Shown one piece after another: positions 1 through 12,026 of a stretch of 64,000 nt of DNA. Numbering within the stretch: position 1 is the first letter of the stretch; every line of letters starts with the position of its first letter. The position numbers and the translations under genes are program-made. Origin of the DNA: Rotaria sordida (taxonomy: Eukaryota; Rotifera; Eurotatoria; Philodinida; Philodinidae); assembly GCA_905250125.1 (NCBI GenBank), contig CAJNOL010000601.1, forward strand, positions 55,152 through 119,151, in the 5' to 3' direction. The notes beneath the pieces were generated by a model. That model was not told where the DNA came from. It was given only the letters and a program-made list of their open reading frames with translations, and did not search any database.

Positions 1-468
1 CTGCGGTCTACATTCAGTGAAGAGTTCTGAAAACAGGTTCGAAACTCTTTTAGTCAGTCAATCTTTCGTTTTCTTTTGCATGAAAAAAGTCACTCGACTA
101 TTTCAAATGAATAAAGGCCTAGAAGATCATTTGACTGATGAAAGATGTTTATGCGATTTCTAATTTATTCATCTCAATAAATATCGTAATCATTTGTTGT
201 AGATGTTTAATCTTACTCGATGACTGTCGTTGGTATACAAGCATCACGAGACGATATATGCTTTGACGACATATAAAGTTTAATATCTATTTATTGTTTC
301 ATCGGCACTTTTCTACTTCTATTAACTAAAAAAAGTAAGTTTCCGACCGTCAAAAAAATCCATATTCGCCTAGCCAAGAAATTGAGTGATTACACGATTG
401 TAAACTATACTATTCAGCATCTAATCGAGCTGAATTGACACATAGCACTGATTAAAGTGAAAAAGTCA
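1..468. other. Intergenic, nothing recognised
   Basis: AT-rich sequence with no convincing open frame, RNA gene or repeat. It lies downstream of the minus-strand F-box gene, so it may include that gene's 3' untranslated region. Confidence 0.5.
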
Positions 469-1656
469 CTATGACAAAAGAAGTTGAGACTTTTTTATAA
501 AGAATTTCATATATACCTCGTTTTCAACGAAATTAACCTCATCGTTCCAGACTCTTGTTAAAAGACGGTCACTATTTGTTGATGCTTCATATCTAATTAT
601 ATTTTCCTTGTCATCCGTACGAATTGGTATTGTATGAAGAGTGATTGTATTCGAGTCCATAATGTAATCACAAGTCACAAACCAACGTTTATCACTTAGC
701 CAAAACGGTTGTCGAAATGGAGTGAGAATTGAGTCGAAACTAGGACAAATGTTATTCTTAATTAAGTATTTGAAGAAAAATTCAAATCGTTTTAAATGAG
801 ATAATTGATTAGAAATAAATTGTTCCCAAGCCGAACCGTCAAATAGAGAGTCGTCACTTTTTCGAGAAGACACCAATTTGAGATGAACAAGTGACGGTGT
901 GATGGAGAGAAGTGACATAAGTGCTTCGCTCTCCAGATTACATTCATACATCGTGAGAGATGTCAATCGAACGTAGCTGACGTTAGTACAAAATGAAATG
1001 ACAGATGCATTATCGATGCCGTTGTTCATAATGAGAAATGGCACTATGAATCTTCGTAAGTGAGGTAACTGTGTGAGAATGAAGTGATAGTCATGAAAAC
1101 TGCAAGTTTTAATCTTCAAATGTTGTACTGTGCATTGAGGTGACCATGATATGCGCTTGATTATATGATCATTATTATTTAAAATTAACTTCCGAACATT
1201 AAATTTATTGATAACTGATGAGAGAAGATCTATCGTAGTGCTTTTCCTAATACTAGAACTATTTAAATCGATTGAAATTGAAACCAAGGGACACATTGTG
1301 ATGTGTTGTAAAACTCGATGTAGTTTATCATCATCAATTATACTAATGGTTAACGAATTCAGGTAAGCAAATAGACGAAGGTCAAATGTCAAAAAAAATG
1401 AGTCGATTGATTTGAATGAATGTTCTGGCATATTGACAATATATAGTGAAATGACTCGTTCAGGTCGTACGATACGAGAAATAAGCTGTATGTCGGATTT
1501 TGACATTGACTTGAGACGGAATTGAAATCGATTGTAAGTGTTGACAATAGCATGAAACTTTTTGCAAACGCATCGAAGTGAACGAATAGTGGTCTGTATA
1601 TCGAGATAGTCACAAATGCGATGGAGAATTTCGACAGGTAGAGTGTGAAGAGTCAT
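469..1656 (-). CDS. F-box protein with leucine-rich-like C-terminal region
   Basis: Single-exon frame of 395 residues. Residues 5-45 form an F-box: a start LPVEILHRICDYLD, then the LRCVCKKFHAIV segment typical of the second half of the motif. F-box proteins bind Skp1 and bring substrates to SCF ubiquitin ligases. The rest is rich in leucine and isoleucine with repeated short LxxL / LTSLTMYECNLES-like blocks, suggesting a diverged leucine-rich repeat surface, but no regular repeat can be counted. The start is the first ATG, directly before the F-box; the same frame runs 15 codons further upstream, but only from a TTG. From memory, bdelloids carry large families of such F-box proteins. The substrate is unknown. 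Its relation to the cullin gene 6 kb away is family-level only. Confidence 0.8.
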   Translation of the reverse strand: MTLHTLPVEILHRICDYLDIQTTIRSLRCVCKKFHAIVNTYNRFQFRLKSMSKSDIQLISRIVRPERVISLYIVNMPEHSFKSIDSFFLTFDLRLFAYLNSLTISIIDDDKLHRVLQHITMCPLVSISIDLNSSSIRKSTTIDLLSSVINKFNVRKLILNNNDHIIKRISWSPQCTVQHLKIKTCSFHDYHFILTQLPHLRRFIVPFLIMNNGIDNASVISFCTNVSYVRLTSLTMYECNLESEALMSLLSITPSLVHLKLVSSRKSDDSLFDGSAWEQFISNQLSHLKRFEFFFKYLIKNNICPSFDSILTPFRQPFWLSDKRWFVTCDYIMDSNTITLHTIPIRTDDKENIIRYEASTNSDRLLTRVWNDEVNFVENEVYMKFFIKKSQLLLS

Positions 1657-4600
1657 GTTCAATATTGATGCTTGTATAGTTTCAAGATAATGACTAGTCA
1701 ATGTCTGGTAATATTAACAACAAAATTGATAATGTTGATGAATTAATAATTCAATAATCTTGTAAAAAAGACAAGAAAATCAATAATAATCTGAAAGTAG
1801 TTCATTATTTTTTATAAAGCTCTCATAGACTGGAAAAATCAGTAACCTTTTTTTTCTGTTTGTACTTATTCATTAGGGCACAAGAATAACAATTTTTGTT
1901 AAGCAAAGGATAGTATTACTAGAGTATGTTTTTTTCTTATGAGCTATACTAATAGATAAGACGATTTGATTCTACTCATACAAACAAAACTCACTTGTTT
2001 CTAGATTTGAACAAATAGAAGCACAATAAAGTTTGATTCCATTAATTGAATAATTTGTTGAACATCGTGTTCAACATTGTAAAATACTTGCCGAACTACA
2101 TAATAGCTTTGGATTTTTTAACGGAGGTTGTTTTATGTTTTCCAGATAAATTAAATCATCAAAATAGATCTTGTTCTACTCAAGTCCAAATCAGTTGATA
2201 TTCAATGAAAAACTCATTTAAATAAAAGAAAAGGTGCTTATTGCGGTGGTAGGTTTTCAATCAGTGTACTAAGATATTGAGCAAGTCGTGAAAAGTAAAG
2301 GACGATCATATAAATTTCCACTATGTATAAAAAACGTGCTGAAATCTTCTTTTTTTTATATAGCTAACGGTATTTTTTATATGGTCAATCGTGCTCGTTG
2401 TCAATTAATCGTTATCACCGATAAAATGAATAGATTTATGATACATATATTTCGTAAAAAATCAATTGAAGTAGATTTACAGAAATATATTCCCGATCTA
2501 GAAGTGTCTACAGCGTTTAAAAATCATCATAAACAAGTCTGAGTTAGTCAATATTTGATGTAATATATTGGATAAGGGCATAAGAAAAAATAAATAAATG
2601 ACAAGAATAGAAATACCTGTACTGATTGTCATGATGTCCGGAGAACTACAATAGAGACATCTTGTTTTTCAAGAAAAGTCAATAAGTGCTAATAAAAACA
2701 TCGAGAAAAAGTATCATGACACTATGGTTGCGATGACGGTAGTAAGCGAATAGAAATTTCGTAAAACTTAAACATAGATGAAAAAAGTTGAAGAGGCCAG
2801 ATGAAGCTGTCAGTAAATAATCTGATATTGACAGGCAATTGCCAACATCATTCTTATACAATTGAGAATTACCAACTATTCCACTCAATATGAGTCATTT
2901 TTCATAATTGTTTTGACGCAAACATAGAGAATGGGAAAAAAATGCATCATTTGAAATATTTTGTCAAAGTTTCTTTGCAAGCAAGCAAGTACAACTTGAG
3001 TTTATTTCATCATTATCTTTCCTGTAGATTACACAACCTCCATGACAAATATCGTCATGCAGTAATTGCATAATATTTTCGTTCTGAAGTCATTGGTTGA
3101 CGATGAAAAAAGATTGAAACTATATTGAATGTGAAGAAAAGCAAATGCGTGTATTAACATTTACTTGTATGAAGTCACAACATAAGTTATGTCTGCACAT
3201 CATCGAGATACGAAACAAAAGATAATTTCAGATCCTTTCGTGAATAAAAAAAAATTTAAATAAAAGCATAAATGCATTGTTTTATTTGTCAGATGACGAT
3301 TATTTGGGAAGCCAATCCCTCATGATAGATGATATCAAGACAGTAACACTGACTACACAGCTGCCTTTTATTAATAAATCGTTCGACATTTTTTATTAAA
3401 GCAAGCGAGCAATTAAAAATATGAATCCATTAAAAAAAACATGAAAGGATGGAGACAATGAGGGATCTCCGAGATCGTCAATTGATAGACTGGTTTTGTT
3501 TCAAAGTTTATTAAAACAATTGATAATAACATCGATATTCATACATTTGTCATAGTGAATTTATGGTACCTTCTCTCGGCTTCGTCTAATGTTCTTCTAT
3601 AGTTAACAGCTCACTAGCGTCTTCTGGGTTCTCATTGTCACAGAACTTATTACATCATTGAAAGTGCACAAGAAGCATTTGGTACCCATGAATTGATAAT
3701 CAAGAAAGTTGTTATAGATGTCTCATATGAAAATGAAACGAATGCAATCATTAGAATGTTTATTTTTAGTTAAATAATTGGCAAGTAACTTTTATTAATC
3801 GAAACGAAAAATATATTATAGCTCTACATCCACTTGAATTTTCTTTAAGACTTCGTACTTCTACTACATCATCTGATAATGTTGAAAAACTTGCAACAAT
3901 GGAAATAATATAGCGCATGAACGATTCATGCATATTGTACTAGTCATTATCATGTGTCATATTATGACTCATGCTAGTCTATTCTAGTTAGACCAATCTC
4001 GGTTGAGAGAAAAAATAACCGATTTCAGCTATGGCTTGTAACTCTCTCTTTATAGATTAAACCGTTTCATAGATAGAGTAGAAATTAAATCCTCTTCTTT
4101 CTTTTTTGCGACAATTAAATGGTGGACAAACAAGTTCTTTCTGGTTCTCTTGAAAAAGTCATGATGTTGCAAGCTCTATGTTTAGAATTGTTAATAAGAT
4201 AGAATGAAGTTCGACGTTAAAGAATCGACAGAATGTGGTGGAATAAACTTTTACATAAAATCGAATGTTGTTTGGTATCCAACGAAGAAATGGTTTTTAA
4301 AATCCTAATAGCGATGATTATCTCGTTTATAATCATCAGAGTAGATTATTCTTGCATCACAACTCTTGATGACAATCTGTTTGTACAAGATACTGTTTGA
4401 GTTTTTGTCAAGTGTATCTATTATAATATAAAAAGCAGTACGTGTATGTATATACTTGCATCAAAGATGAACATGGTTCAGGTATTTCAAAATTTAAACC
4501 GAGCCAGAACCAAATCAAAAAATAATTTGTTTTAAATTTTATTAGAGATAGTCAAAGCTGGTAATTTTGAATTCAACTTGTTCGTCTTCCGAATGATTAT

Positions 4601-5423
4601 CATCTAAAATCCTACCGCTAATATAAAAAAGACTATTTTTATCAAAATGTTCTACTATAGTAGAGAATCTTTCGAAGAACCGATGTATTAGATACAATAA
4701 AAGGCTCTCTCTTAATTACTAAGGAAATTGTAATTTTAATCAATATACTTAACAGGAAATATGCCTAGTAGTCAGGATTCTTACACGAAAACTAATGAAG
4801 ACTGACGCTAAAATGATTTATACACTTTTTTAATCCTAGAAAATCTTTTAAAATACTTGCAACTGTCGTAGTTCTCTTGAAAACCCTTTTGATCATTAGC
4901 ATTTGAAAAAAAAACAATAAATCTAACAGCAATCTGTTTTCAAACATTTATTCGGTTGCACATAATATTATACGTAGAGAGAGTTTATTATATGTATATA
5001 TAAAGAAATCCAAATTTTTTTTCACTTATTATGTATTTTTACTTTATTCACGTTAATAAAGAACAAATATGAATATGGTATTAACTGTGATTTAAACGAT
5101 CATTAAGTAAATACTTTTCTCTCTAAAAAAAATATAATTGATTTGCTAATATTCTGTTTTTTCTTGGGTGAAGAAAGACAAAAAAACATATGAATACGTG
5201 CATCGTTACTTTATGAGATCTTCTTTTGCTTTACATATTGAAATATTAATCTAAACTGCATCAATTCAGCTAAGAACCGAAACCGAGATTGGTCCGAAAA
5301 CCTAGGAACCATACTGATTGGTTAGGTTTATGAATCAAGCCGTGTCTGAATGAGGCTCGAATGTAATGTTCGTATTATGAAATACGAATTTAGTCATACA
5401 AAGATCTGTACGATAGCTATCGT
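1657..5423. other. Gene-poor intergenic stretch
   Basis: About 3.8 kb of AT-rich sequence. A frame of 84 codons at 2288-2542 on the plus strand opens only with GTG, and its middle follows a T-rich stretch ending in AG, so it could be a terminal exon or a fossil of one; no family was recognised. Nothing else could be supported. Confidence 0.4.
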
Positions 5424-5494
5424 GGTGTTGTAGTATAATGGCTATATCCTCGCTTCGCACTCGAGAGATCAGGGTTCGATTCCCTGCTGCGCCA
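5424..5494 (+). tRNA. tRNA gene, anticodon read as CGC (Ala by code)
   Basis: A 71-nt cloverleaf can be drawn. The acceptor stem has 7 positions with two G-U pairs and one T-T mismatch. The D arm is GTAT/ATAT, the anticodon stem CTCGC/TCGAG has one mismatch next to the loop, and the T arm CAGGG-TTCGATT-CCCTG is perfect. Box A (TAGTATAATGG) and box B (GGTTCGATTCC) fit the Pol III consensus, and a run of six T follows about 12 nt downstream as terminator. The loop TTCGCAC gives anticodon CGC, but the D arm resembles Asp/His-type tRNAs and position 3:70 is U-G rather than the G-U that marks tRNA-Ala. The amino acid identity is therefore uncertain; a variant or pseudo-tRNA is possible. There is no intron. 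Confidence 0.75.
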
Positions 5495-7787
5495 CAATAG
5501 TTGTTTTTTCATTTGTCGTAATTTATCTTACACATGAAATTTTTCTTATTTCGTCATTTTGAGCGAGAGAACAAGAAGAAAGTTACCGGAGAAGTACAGA
5601 GACAAAAATCACTAATCTTTAGGTTTTGTTATCACCTTGATGAATTGAAACACATTGTTCGATTTTTATGATTGGTATTAGTAGTAGATTACGAAATAAG
5701 TTGTCCAAAGACTATGAGAAACACGTTCTTTTTCTCCTTCGTTTTTTAAAATGTTCTTAGCGTTTTTGTATTAACATTTCTCTTGACAATCTAAACAGAA
5801 CAAGTTAACATCATACACACAGTACAACGTACTTTGTTAGGAATTAGGAAGATGAATTTTTTTCAAAAATACTTTCAATCAGGATGAATCGTAAATTAAT
5901 TAACAACAGGATTAGTATATTTAATAGATTGACTTGTCTACATATAAGAGAAGTGATGCTCTATTTAAATGATAACCAAATAAATGATTCAACAAATTGA
6001 AATAACTAAAACATGATTGTCGATTATTCTTTTGCTTTCGATGACCATTTTTGTTGGTTTTCTTTCTAACAAATGGGTTTTAATAAGACATATAAAATAT
6101 GTATACGTCATCCACTGTTAGCTTTTTATTGTTGCTATTTGTAGAAAAAAAATATTGTATTCTTTCTCTAATTATTTCTATTTGTAAATAAAGATTTCAT
6201 GGTACGTTAGTGATATAGGAATAGATGGAAAACGTTATTTTAGAGTCGTTGTCTGCAGCCAAATTATGTATGTCTATTCATCGGTTGCATCTTCTATATC
6301 AACAAAAATGAATGCGTCAATCGTTTAAAATAAAAATGCCTATCTTTGTTCATTTTTATTTCCGTTCTGTTTTTTTCTAAGGAGGAAAAAAAGCCAACAT
6401 CGTACCTCAGAATTATGAAGAAGTAGCGAGAAGTACATAAATACGTGTTTTACCCATTTGGTTTTTTCGAATGTCATAATCTCGTCTATACGACATGAAC
6501 TGATCCATTTCAATAGTGATGAATTAATTACTCATTAGAGAATTTATAGTGGAAATCTAAAAATAAAAAGATCGTTTCTATCTGATTTATTTTCATTTAA
6601 TAAAGAATATCTTCTTCAAATCGAATTAGACAAAAATCAAATTGATGACAATTCAAAGAATATGTTTCGAATATACCTTCATCATTCTTCAAATGAGAAC
6701 TTGCTGGATACATTCGATCTTATGAAATTACAAAAAATTGTTGTTCTTCATGTACAAGTATGATTTAAATTACCTACCAATATTCAATTTCATTTGCATG
6801 AATGTCTTCTTTACCGTTATGGGCTATTTTATATTCCTACATTAAAATGTGTTACTTGACAAGTTGATAATTGTTTTATTCGAAGTACCTTGTTCAAGAC
6901 TCAATAGTTCAGTAAATATACAGATAATTGAAGAAATTTATGATTGAAATGTCACTGATTTCAACATGAAAATTATAATTAAATGTAGTATTATGCTTGA
7001 ATATGTGTATGATTGTCGACATATGTCGCTTATCTCATTCGAAAATCTTATGAAACTCTTAGTTCATTTGTCTGCCAAGGCAAACATATGATTTATTTTA
7101 TCAAACAAACTCATTATTCTCCCTGAAATGATCTCTACATGGACAAATCTATTATGATTATGTTTTTATATTTCCTTAAAAACGAGATAGACAATAGAGA
7201 ATGACACAAGGAGATGCATGAAGAACATATTCATTCATTCATTACAAAAATTGACACTTGATGAAATAATTTCCATAGTTTAATTCGGCTTACGTTGCAA
7301 AAAACAAAACTTTATACTCATAGTTTCTTTTTTCAAAATTTAATCAACAAAAGATACCTGAACACATGTGAGAACAGCCGTAATTAAAACTTTTAGATAG
7401 CCTACTCGGGCTTTTTTTTTTGAACCAATGATACAATAGCTATTGTAAAAACGATCGATATTTCGTGCAAAAAATCAATACGGGTATAGAAAAATCATCA
7501 TACTTTTTTCACAAAAACAATCATATTAGATTTATGATAGATCTCAGCACATTTTCAGATATACTTGTGTGCAATGCTTTCTAATAGTCTACATGTGATA
7601 TCAAAAGATATATTCACTTTTTTTACAAAGAAAATCACAAAGAAAAAGATTGAAATCAATCGAATGTTTTTGTTAGAGTTATCTTTACTTTTTATTAAAT
7701 ATTAAGTGTTTATAATCACATAAGAAAAGAATCAAGATTCTTGATTATAATTGTGTAAAAGACAAGTAAACACATCTCGATTATGTT
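5495..7787. other. Intergenic, one exon-like stretch
   Basis: AT-rich. Apart from the exon-like segment listed separately at 6539-6757, no gene, RNA or repeat was recognised. Confidence 0.4.
6539..6757 (+). CDS. Possible internal exon of an unrecognised gene
   Basis: Seventy-three codons without a stop, bounded by an acceptor-like CTCATTAG and a donor-like CAA-GTATGA, with both boundaries in phase 0. The translation is protein-like, for example the stretches KRSFLSDLFSFNKEYLLQIE and LLDTFDLMKLQKIVVLHV, and codon use resembles that of the neighbouring genes. No partner exon was found on either side and no family was recognised. It may be a relic exon or chance. Confidence 0.25.
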
Positions 7788-10700
7788 TTAAGGCAAATAT
7801 TCTAGAATGTTGTCATCGTCTGCATTGTGCTTGAGATATTCTTTATTGATCAAGTATTCGATCGATTGCTACAAAGAAAAAAATAATCATCATACTTTTT
7901 TTTTCAAGTTTCAAGTATAAAAACAATATAATACTTCGATGAGGTTAATATCGGTCGTAATTTTGTTATTCAACTGATCAATAACTTCTTGTATGAGACA
8001 AGCTTGTGTCAGAGTTTTTCGATTTTTCATTATTCGAACAATTGCCGCCTAATCATACATGTATAAATACGTATATATCGAGCCATCTTTAAGAAAAAAA
8101 GGCAAAACATATCTACCTGAGTAGAAAATTTATAATCACCATCAGGTAATTTTTCTATAGGTTTGATAGTATCTTTGTTTATTGTTTTTAGTGGCTTGTT
8201 CAGATTGATACATATTTTATCACTAAAAATCGAATCAATGAAGCAAACGATGATGTAGAAAACTGTGTTTATCTCATTAAATACCTCGTGAAATCATCAT
8301 TTAATCGAATAATATGTTCCATTTGGAGATTTGTCTCTCGTAAATCCTCTTTATTGATTTGTAAACACGTTAATACATCACTTGTAATCAGAATATATAA
8401 AACTTCTATCAAGATATCAGTTCTAATACGTGTCTTCTTGCAGATTTGTTGAATTGTCCATTCTAATGAATCATTATACAAAAGAAGGATAGCTATTTCA
8501 TAAGCTGATGCCTAAATGCAAAATTAAGTATGGAGTTTGAAAAAAGATCAAAAACGATTTGGTCTTACTTGAAGTATATATGTCGATCTAGTAAAATAGG
8601 CATGTAATTCACCACGTGAATATTGATAGAGCCATATGAGTTTTTGTTTGCTATGTCGATGATAGTAGAATTGAATGAAATTATCAACTGAAGACGAGAG
8701 CTAAATAGAGAAGAACAGAAACAGAATGCAAAGAATAAATATGATAATATTGCTTACTCCAAGTGGTAGATCGAAGTCGGACACAATAGAAAAAGGCCAT
8801 AAATTTGTGGCAAGTACCATGATTGACAAATCGACTGAAACGATATTTTTTGGAGAAAATGTATACGATTTGCACAAGACATTTTCTTTTTCTCGCATAC
8901 CATAACATATCGATTGTTGACTTTTACAATGTTGTTGATATTCTTCCATCAATTTTTCTTTCGAATTAAAATTTTCAATCATCTTTTGTAATTTTGATGT
9001 ATAAATCTGAGCACACTTTTTCTAAAAATAGAAAGTCAACTAATTTAGAATAATTGTCAGACTAGATTAGATATTCTTACTTGGAGTTCTGTAATCATCA
9101 TCTGTTCGTGATCAATTGAAACGCTTCGTTCATAGACCAATCGATCAGCTAATAGTCGCCAATAGAAATTTTGAAATGCACCTTCATTTTCGATATACTT
9201 GAAAACTATCTACCAAGACATTCAAAAAAATTGTATGAGCTTAGATAGAGAAAAGAAAATATCGAACATACCATGATATCTTTTATACACTCTTCGATAT
9301 TCCTATTGTCTACATCGTTACTACAAATTTGTACATAGAATAATGATCTAAGTGTTGTTTTTTAATTATAAGCATACTTAATTTGAAGGATTATATTGGT
9401 GAATAAAGCCAATAGTTCAGACGACTTTGTGCTACTGTTAGCTGCGATGGTTACTGCATTTCTATTTACGACTTTACTGAGAGCCTAGAAAGAATTTATT
9501 CATAATAGGAACTAAAGCAAAATACGTATACATGCATGATCAAGAGCTAAAATAAAGCCATTGATGTCGACTCCGAAACACTCTTTGAGAAGAGTCATAT
9601 ATTTCTTGTAAACGCCAAGAATTGTGTTAATATAGACTGTAGGATCCTGATTCAATATCAATTCAATTATAAATAAATAAATAAATATATTTACATATAT
9701 GTGTATAATAAGAGTGATTCTAATGCACTTACATTGACTGCAATTTCACTGATACTTTGAATCATTTGTATTCCCATCCGATAGATATGATGTTCGAAAG
9801 TTTTCTTAAGCTGATCGATGGCATTTGGTACTCGGCTGACCAGTTTATAGAGTAGAACCAAGTCTATTTAGTCAAAACTCAATGCAAGATTTTCTTCATT
9901 TCAACAGAATGTATCTAAGATGAGTTTACTACACTATATTTTTTTCCTTCGGTGAATAAGTAACCGTCGTACTATACTCAATGCGTAGTTTCTCTATATT
10001 TCAGATTCAGAAAAGCCTATAATGATAAGATTCTACTAAAAAATAGAGTTACTAAATATGTTAGAAAAGTGCTTGATTTGATTCCGTTTGTTTGTTCTAT
10101 TGATCATGATCAAGATGGATGTGCCGAATGTGAATAGTAAACGTTTGTGTCATTCAATCAAATTGTTTCACAGTATCCAAGAACATTTATAACGGCCTGA
10201 CTCAGCTATTGTCAGTTAAATGATAAATAGAAATTCTTTTATTTTTCTACTGCTGAAAATTGTTTAACTAAACATGAAAATTAAAGCAAAATCAAAAGAT
10301 CACATATTTAAACCCGTGAGATATGTAAATTAAACAATATATATAATATCATAGTATCATATTTTCAAGTTTGATTTCGATATTACATGAATGTTTTCAT
10401 TAGACCAAGGTTCAAATTATGATAAAATGTGCTTAAGTAAAAATGAAAAATTCCTTTTATAAGTTGCATTCCACTAAATAAACAGCGAAATCAACTAAGA
10501 TGAAGAATATTTTATATAAAAGTAGGAAATTTTCAAGTTTCATAATCTTAACTTTTAGTCTCAGTGTGAACATTTTTACTATTCAGCTTTATATCCAATA
10601 TTTAACTGACAAGTTTTTTGCATGCAAAACACTATATTATAATATACTGCTAGCAACATTAATCTGCTTGAACACTAATGCATGGATCGGATATGTAAGA

Positions 10701-12026
10701 GAGTGAATAATCGAAACATGCTCACCTTGAGTTCTGCAGTTGCTCAACAGAAACTCAGCTCCATCAAATATACGGTCAAGTTTATCGCGAATGAGTACAT
10801 TATCAAGGATTTTAAGGATTGGTTGCAATGTAGAGAGATGTAGATAAGATTTAATACGATTCTCTTCGTCAACAAGACATTGAGCTACCTAGCAGAGAAA
10901 GAACGGACGATTTGAGAATACTTGTTCAGCACGAAAATTACACTCACCCATTCAAGATATTCATTGATTGGATTTTCATTTATAAAAGTCGCAGCTTCAC
11001 GTTGATAGAATTCTGTACTATCTTGAAGAAATGGAACTTCGAAATATTCTTTATATATGTCCAGTATTTCTGATATTGTTAATTCGCTTCTCTTGAGTTC
11101 TACCTCCTTTAATTTGTAACCAAGAGTGACTAAACAAGTGAGATAAACGCAAATAAGCACGAGACATTGATTAAAACATAGAATTAATGTTCTTTTCAAT
11201 TTACCGAAATTCTGAATCACAATTTTGATGAGTTGATTATCAATTATTTCTTTTTTACGTTCGGCTTGAATTCGATTGAGACAAGTTCGCATCATTTTTT
11301 CGCTGAATTTCACGAAAATGAACTCTTTCCATTTCAATATTGACAACTGAAAAGACGTTAGAGCTATGAAATATTAGAGAAATACTTGATCATAACCCAC
11401 AGTGAATATATCATCGATATGTTTTGTATTGTCTGCTGATATCCAATAATTATTAATATAACCACAAAAGCCATTGATTATTTTGCTTGAACATTGATAT
11501 CGTTCCCAATAATCTGTATAGAATTGAATTAGATCTTCGTCATGACTAGTGATGCAAGTCTAGAATGGTATTATGAAAAATATTTATTCGTTATTTATTT
11601 TTCAGTTCGATCAAAACACTCATCAAAACAAACTATTTTATTCAATAAGACGATGATAACCTACTTGATGAAGTTTGAGAAGATAAGCTTCGAAATGAGA
11701 TTCGATTTGTCTGTATAATTTATCTCCGCAAACATGTCCCAACGCATCATTCCTTACGATGAATGGTTCATTATCCTGGCTTGAACATGTTCGGAACTCT
11801 TTAATGTTTGAGCAGTAGTCATGTATGAGACTTTTAAGTGAAGATAAGCGAGAAAAAAAATAATTCAACCATACTGCATTAAAAAGAAAAAGATTACATA
11901 CTTAAACAAATGCATAAACGTATTATATGAAATTCTTTGAAATTCACGAGCCTGATCGATGCCTCGCGCTATTTCGGTCCATGTTTGATCATCCATCCAC
12001 GGTTCATGAGTTTCTGTCATTGGCAT
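7788..12026 (-). CDS. Cullin, CUL1-like scaffold of an SCF ubiquitin ligase
   Basis: Seventeen exons join into 795 codons (human CUL1 has 776). CDS pieces: 11902-12026, 11665-11830, 11401-11559, 11205-11346, 10948-11129, 10726-10888, 9733-9863, 9536-9646, 9378-9484, 9272-9320, 9081-9209, 8758-9021, 8569-8700, 8285-8511, 8117-8222, 7935-8048, 7788-7868. Most introns are 45-90 bp. The order of CUL1 blocks is complete: the first repeat (TWTEIARGI), the FYTDYWERYQCSSKIINGFC block, STEFYQREAATFINENP, then the cullin-homology and winged-helix region. The neddylation site is present as AAIVRIMKNRK (lysine about 739), and the protein ends in EYLP, like the CUL1 YSYLA end. The ATG at 12026 follows an acceptor-like TTCTTATAG, so a 5' untranslated exon is likely. 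One intron (9485-9535) keeps frame only with a GC donor. By family, cullins bind Skp1/F-box at the N-terminus and Rbx1 at the C-terminus. Confidence 0.9.
9864..10725. other. Oversized intron of the cullin gene with exon-like content
   Basis: At 862 bp it is more than ten times the size of the other cullin introns. On the plus strand, positions 10005-10137 follow an acceptor-like TATATTTCAG and read 43 codons to a stop without ATG, ending HDQDGCAECE. A further frame, 10500-10706 (+), starts with ATG and is hydrophobic. Neither was recognised. The intron may hold an insertion or a nested gene fragment. Confidence 0.4.

Noticed and set aside
2288-2542. 84-codon frame, faintly like an NHL-type repeat (QLIVITDKMNRFMIHIF)
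   Set aside because: Opens only with GTG, no partner exon, and one weak motif is not enough to name a gene.
8684-8908. Minus-strand frame overlapping the cullin
   Set aside because: Shadow of cullin exon 8758-9021 in another frame.
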